Positions 41,757 through 43,407 of a stretch of 43,407 bases of DNA are shown piece after piece (the stretch's first letter is position 1; each line of letters starts with the position of its first letter). A program made the translations under genes and the position numbers. The notes under the pieces were generated by a model, which was given only the letters and a program-made list of their open reading frames with translations, was not told the origin of the DNA and ran no database searches. Where the stretch lies: assembly GCA_021784555.1 (NCBI GenBank), contig JAJYHY010000020.1:1-43407 (forward strand), written 5' to 3'. Source of the DNA: a bacterium. GTDB lineage: Bacteria; Verrucomicrobiota; Verrucomicrobiia; Limisphaerales; UBA8199.

Positions 41757-43407
41757 TCAGCGGGCGGTGATTTGCGGCTTTGGCGTTTTGGTTTCGACGT
41801 GGATGAGAGGTTCGAGCTGGCGCTGGAGGGCGGCGGTGGCGGCATTCACGTCGCGGTAGCCCCAGACGGCGACTTCCAAGGAGCGTTGGCCGAGGCCGCG
41901 TTCGCCGTGCCAGGCTGCCAGGAGGCGGGTTTTGGTGTTGTCGCGGAGGTTGGAGACTTCGGCAATGGGAGCGCCGTCCTCGTGGATGCATTGGAAGGCG
42001 AAGAGGGGCACGCCTTCGTCGTCGAAGAGGTAGGTTCGGAATGGGAAGTCGAGTGCGTGGACCATGACGTGTTGCGGGGGGAGCTCTTGGATGAGCTTTC
42101 GGCCTGAGGCGGGGAGGCAATGGTCGGGACGATGCGTTTTGCTCAGGGCAATGTGAACGCGCCTGAGCAGGCTATGGGCAGGGAGCCAGCGAAAATAGTA
42201 AAGCAGCCAGGAGTGGCCCTCCGACTCCCAGCCAATGGAGACATGCTTGTCGCAGGCGAGTTCGTGAAGGATAGAGGCCGTCTGTTTCACTTCGCTGTAG
42301 CGATTGGAGGTGGAGGGGACTTGGACGGACCAGGAGTTGTCCGGCCCGGTGTGGGTTTCGTGGGCGCGGAACCAGAGTGCGGTGGCAACTTCGGAGAAGA
42401 TGATCCACACGAGGAGGGAGAGGGAAAGCCATCTGAGCAGCAGGGAGCGGGGAGCAGGGAGCGGCGAGCCAGAGGCCGAGGGCGAGGGGGGATTTGCGAT
42501 TTGCGATTTGCGATTTGGGATTTGGCTCTCTCCCTGCTCCCTGCCCCCTGCTCCGTGCGCTCTGCTCTCCGCTTTCCGTTTTCTGCTTTCTGCTTTCTGC
42601 TTTCCCAGAACGGCGGCGACTACCCAGAGGGAGAGGAAGCAGGCGACGATGATGGTGATTCCTGCCGGATCGTGCCACCGCGCCTCCGCGCCGAGACCTT
42701 TTCTCGCGGCGACATACGCAAGCAGGCTGGTCCGGGCGACGTTGAAGCCGAATGCAAGCGCAAAGCCGCCGAGAAGCAACCCTATGCGCCGGCGCAGGTT
42801 GAGACGGTACACCTCGCCCAAGGCGAGGGAGAGCATGAAGGCGGCCTGGAAAGAGCGGATGCCACTGCAGGCCTCGTCCACGCCAACGGAGCCCAGGGCG
42901 GTCTCGATGACGTTGCCGTGCTGGAGGGTGGGGATACCGAGGTTTCCCAGGATCTCAACTGTCAGTCCCGTGTCCCAGCGTGTGAAGGTTTGTACTATGG
43001 CACCTTCCAGGCCGGAGGGCCAGGGGACAGCAACGAGGAAGAAGAGAACGGGAAAGGCAAGTGTGCGGACTAAAGAAGGCCCGCCCTCAGCGAAGATGAG
43101 GAGGAGAGTTATGGCGCAGGCGCAGAGGGCTAAGCCGTAGCTGGCGGCGCGCCAGATGGGGTTGGCTTCCTGAAGGATGCGCAGGGGAAGCCAGAGGAGA
43201 AGAAAAGCTGAAAAGCTGAAAAGCTGAAAGGCTGAAAGCGAACCACGGAATACACGGAAGAGACGGAAAGTGGAAGCGGGAGGGGGCGAACATCCAACAT
43301 CCAACATCGAACGTCCAACATCCAATGAAGGGGACGGGGGATTTGCGATTTGCGATTTGCGATTTGCGATTTGGCTGCGCCCTGACCACAGAATACGCGA
43401 AATACGC
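41757..43407 (-). CDS. Exosortase with EpsI-like C-terminal domain, 5' end outside window
   Basis: The frame is open to the right edge, so the start lies outside; the last in-window start is a TTG at 43325 (numbering from it). Exosortase blocks: LPLRILQEANPIWR, AFPVLFFLVAVPWP, HGNVIETALGSVGVDEACSG, FNVARTSLLAYVAAR and RWHDPAG, giving the catalytic Cys153, Arg198 and His218 triad amid membrane segments. After a membrane helix (LSLSLLVWIIFSEVATALWF) comes an EpsI/DUF3485-like domain (HIALSKTHRPDHCLPASGRK). The enzyme should cleave PEP/VPDGG-type sorting signals such as those at 30863, 32055 and 35456. Two in-frame repeat stretches interrupt it: 42437-42607 between the two domains, and from about 43200 to the window edge in the N-terminal part. 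Confidence 0.9.
   Translation of the reverse strand, partial: RISRILWSGRSQIANRKSQIANPPSPSLDVGRSMLDVGCSPPPASTFRLFRVFRGSLSAFQLFSFSAFLLLWLPLRILQEANPIWRAASYGLALCACAITLLLIFAEGGPSLVRTLAFPVLFFLVAVPWPSGLEGAIVQTFTRWDTGLTVEILGNLGIPTLQHGNVIETALGSVGVDEACSGIRSFQAAFMLSLALGEVYRLNLRRRIGLLLGGFALAFGFNVARTSLLAYVAARKGLGAEARWHDPAGITIIVACFLSLWVVAAVLGKQKAESRKRKAESRAHGAGGREQGESQIPNRKSQIANPPSPSASGSPLPAPRSLLLRWLSLSLLVWIIFSEVATALWFRAHETHTGPDNSWSVQVPSTSNRYSEVKQTASILHELACDKHVSIGWESEGHSWLLYYFRWLPAHSLLRRVHIALSKTHRPDHCLPASGRKLIQELPPQHVMVHALDFPFRTYLFDDEGVPLFAFQCIHEDGAPIAEVSNLRDNTKTRLLAAWHGERGLGQRSLEVAVWGYRDVNAATAALQRQLEPLIHVETKTPKPQITAR
42437..42607. repeat. Repeat insertion inside the exosortase linker
   Basis: Heptamers gatttgc/gatttgg (five units, 42491-42525), gagcaggg units (42437-42470) and ttctgct/tttctgc units (42570-42603). 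In frame it encodes KQKAESRKRKAESR- and QIPNRKSQIAN-like sequence between the exosortase core and the EpsI-like domain. Confidence 0.85.
43202..43407. repeat. Composite repeat block in the exosortase N-terminal part
   Basis: In order: three or more aaaagctg units (43203-43226), aaccacggaatacacggaa (43241-43259), the 40-bp aacatc-family copy (43288-43327) and five gatttgc/gatttgg heptamers (43340-43374). The exosortase frame stays open through all of it. Confidence 0.85.

Overview
The window looks like a chromosome segment of a GC-rich member of the Verrucomicrobiota (Limisphaerales/Pedosphaera-like). The grounds are very large secreted repeat proteins, exosortase-sorted proteins with VPDGG-type C-termini, an exosortase with an EpsI-like domain, and many dispersed short tandem repeats. 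The assignment is an inference from gene content; no marker gene was compared.

Layout. 1-5941: 3' part of a giant RHS/YD-repeat protein. 6114-6918: an overlapping two-gene unit (ADP-ribosyltransferase-like protein plus a small basic protein), followed by an internally deleted nucleotidyltransferase pseudogene. 8024-17324: a LuxR-type regulator with a degenerate receiver, 4 bp ahead of a 2858-residue modular secreted protein with an N-terminal alpha/beta-hydrolase. This giant ends in the same ~280-residue module as the RHS protein. 17763-22841: an NHL-propeller protein carrying cohesin-dockerin-cohesin domains. 22836-23905: a truncated integrase, tRNA-Lys(CTT) and a PmtA-like methyltransferase. 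24229-28949: a three-gene minus-strand operon for a porin-cytochrome conduit (nonaheme lipoprotein, octaheme DmsE/OmaB-like cytochrome, MtrB/PioB-like barrel), which predicts electron transfer across the outer membrane.

29-36.5 kb is an accessory zone. It holds heptamer tandem repeats, fragments of REP-associated transposases, two genes decapitated by one junction, three exosortase-substrate genes, a palindromic element, and a PIN/RHH-like toxin-antitoxin pair between two ~325-bp direct repeats. 36.5-38.8 kb holds an SDR and a GH88-like hydrolase in tandem. 38.8-43.4 kb (minus strand) holds an ElyC/DUF218 protein, a glycosyltransferase and an exosortase: an envelope/exopolysaccharide and protein-sorting locus that could process the three CTERM proteins upstream.

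The most unusual signal is repeat sequence lying in frame inside real genes. The exosortase and the glycosyltransferase each carry two repeat-derived insertions of roughly 40-60 residues or more, placed between conserved blocks. A 164-bp MITE-like element with perfect 19-bp terminal inverted repeats and a 9-bp direct duplication sits at the 5' edge of the glycosyltransferase. Most of the repeat families have a 7-bp (or 14-bp) period. All functional calls come from reading motifs by eye; no database search was possible.
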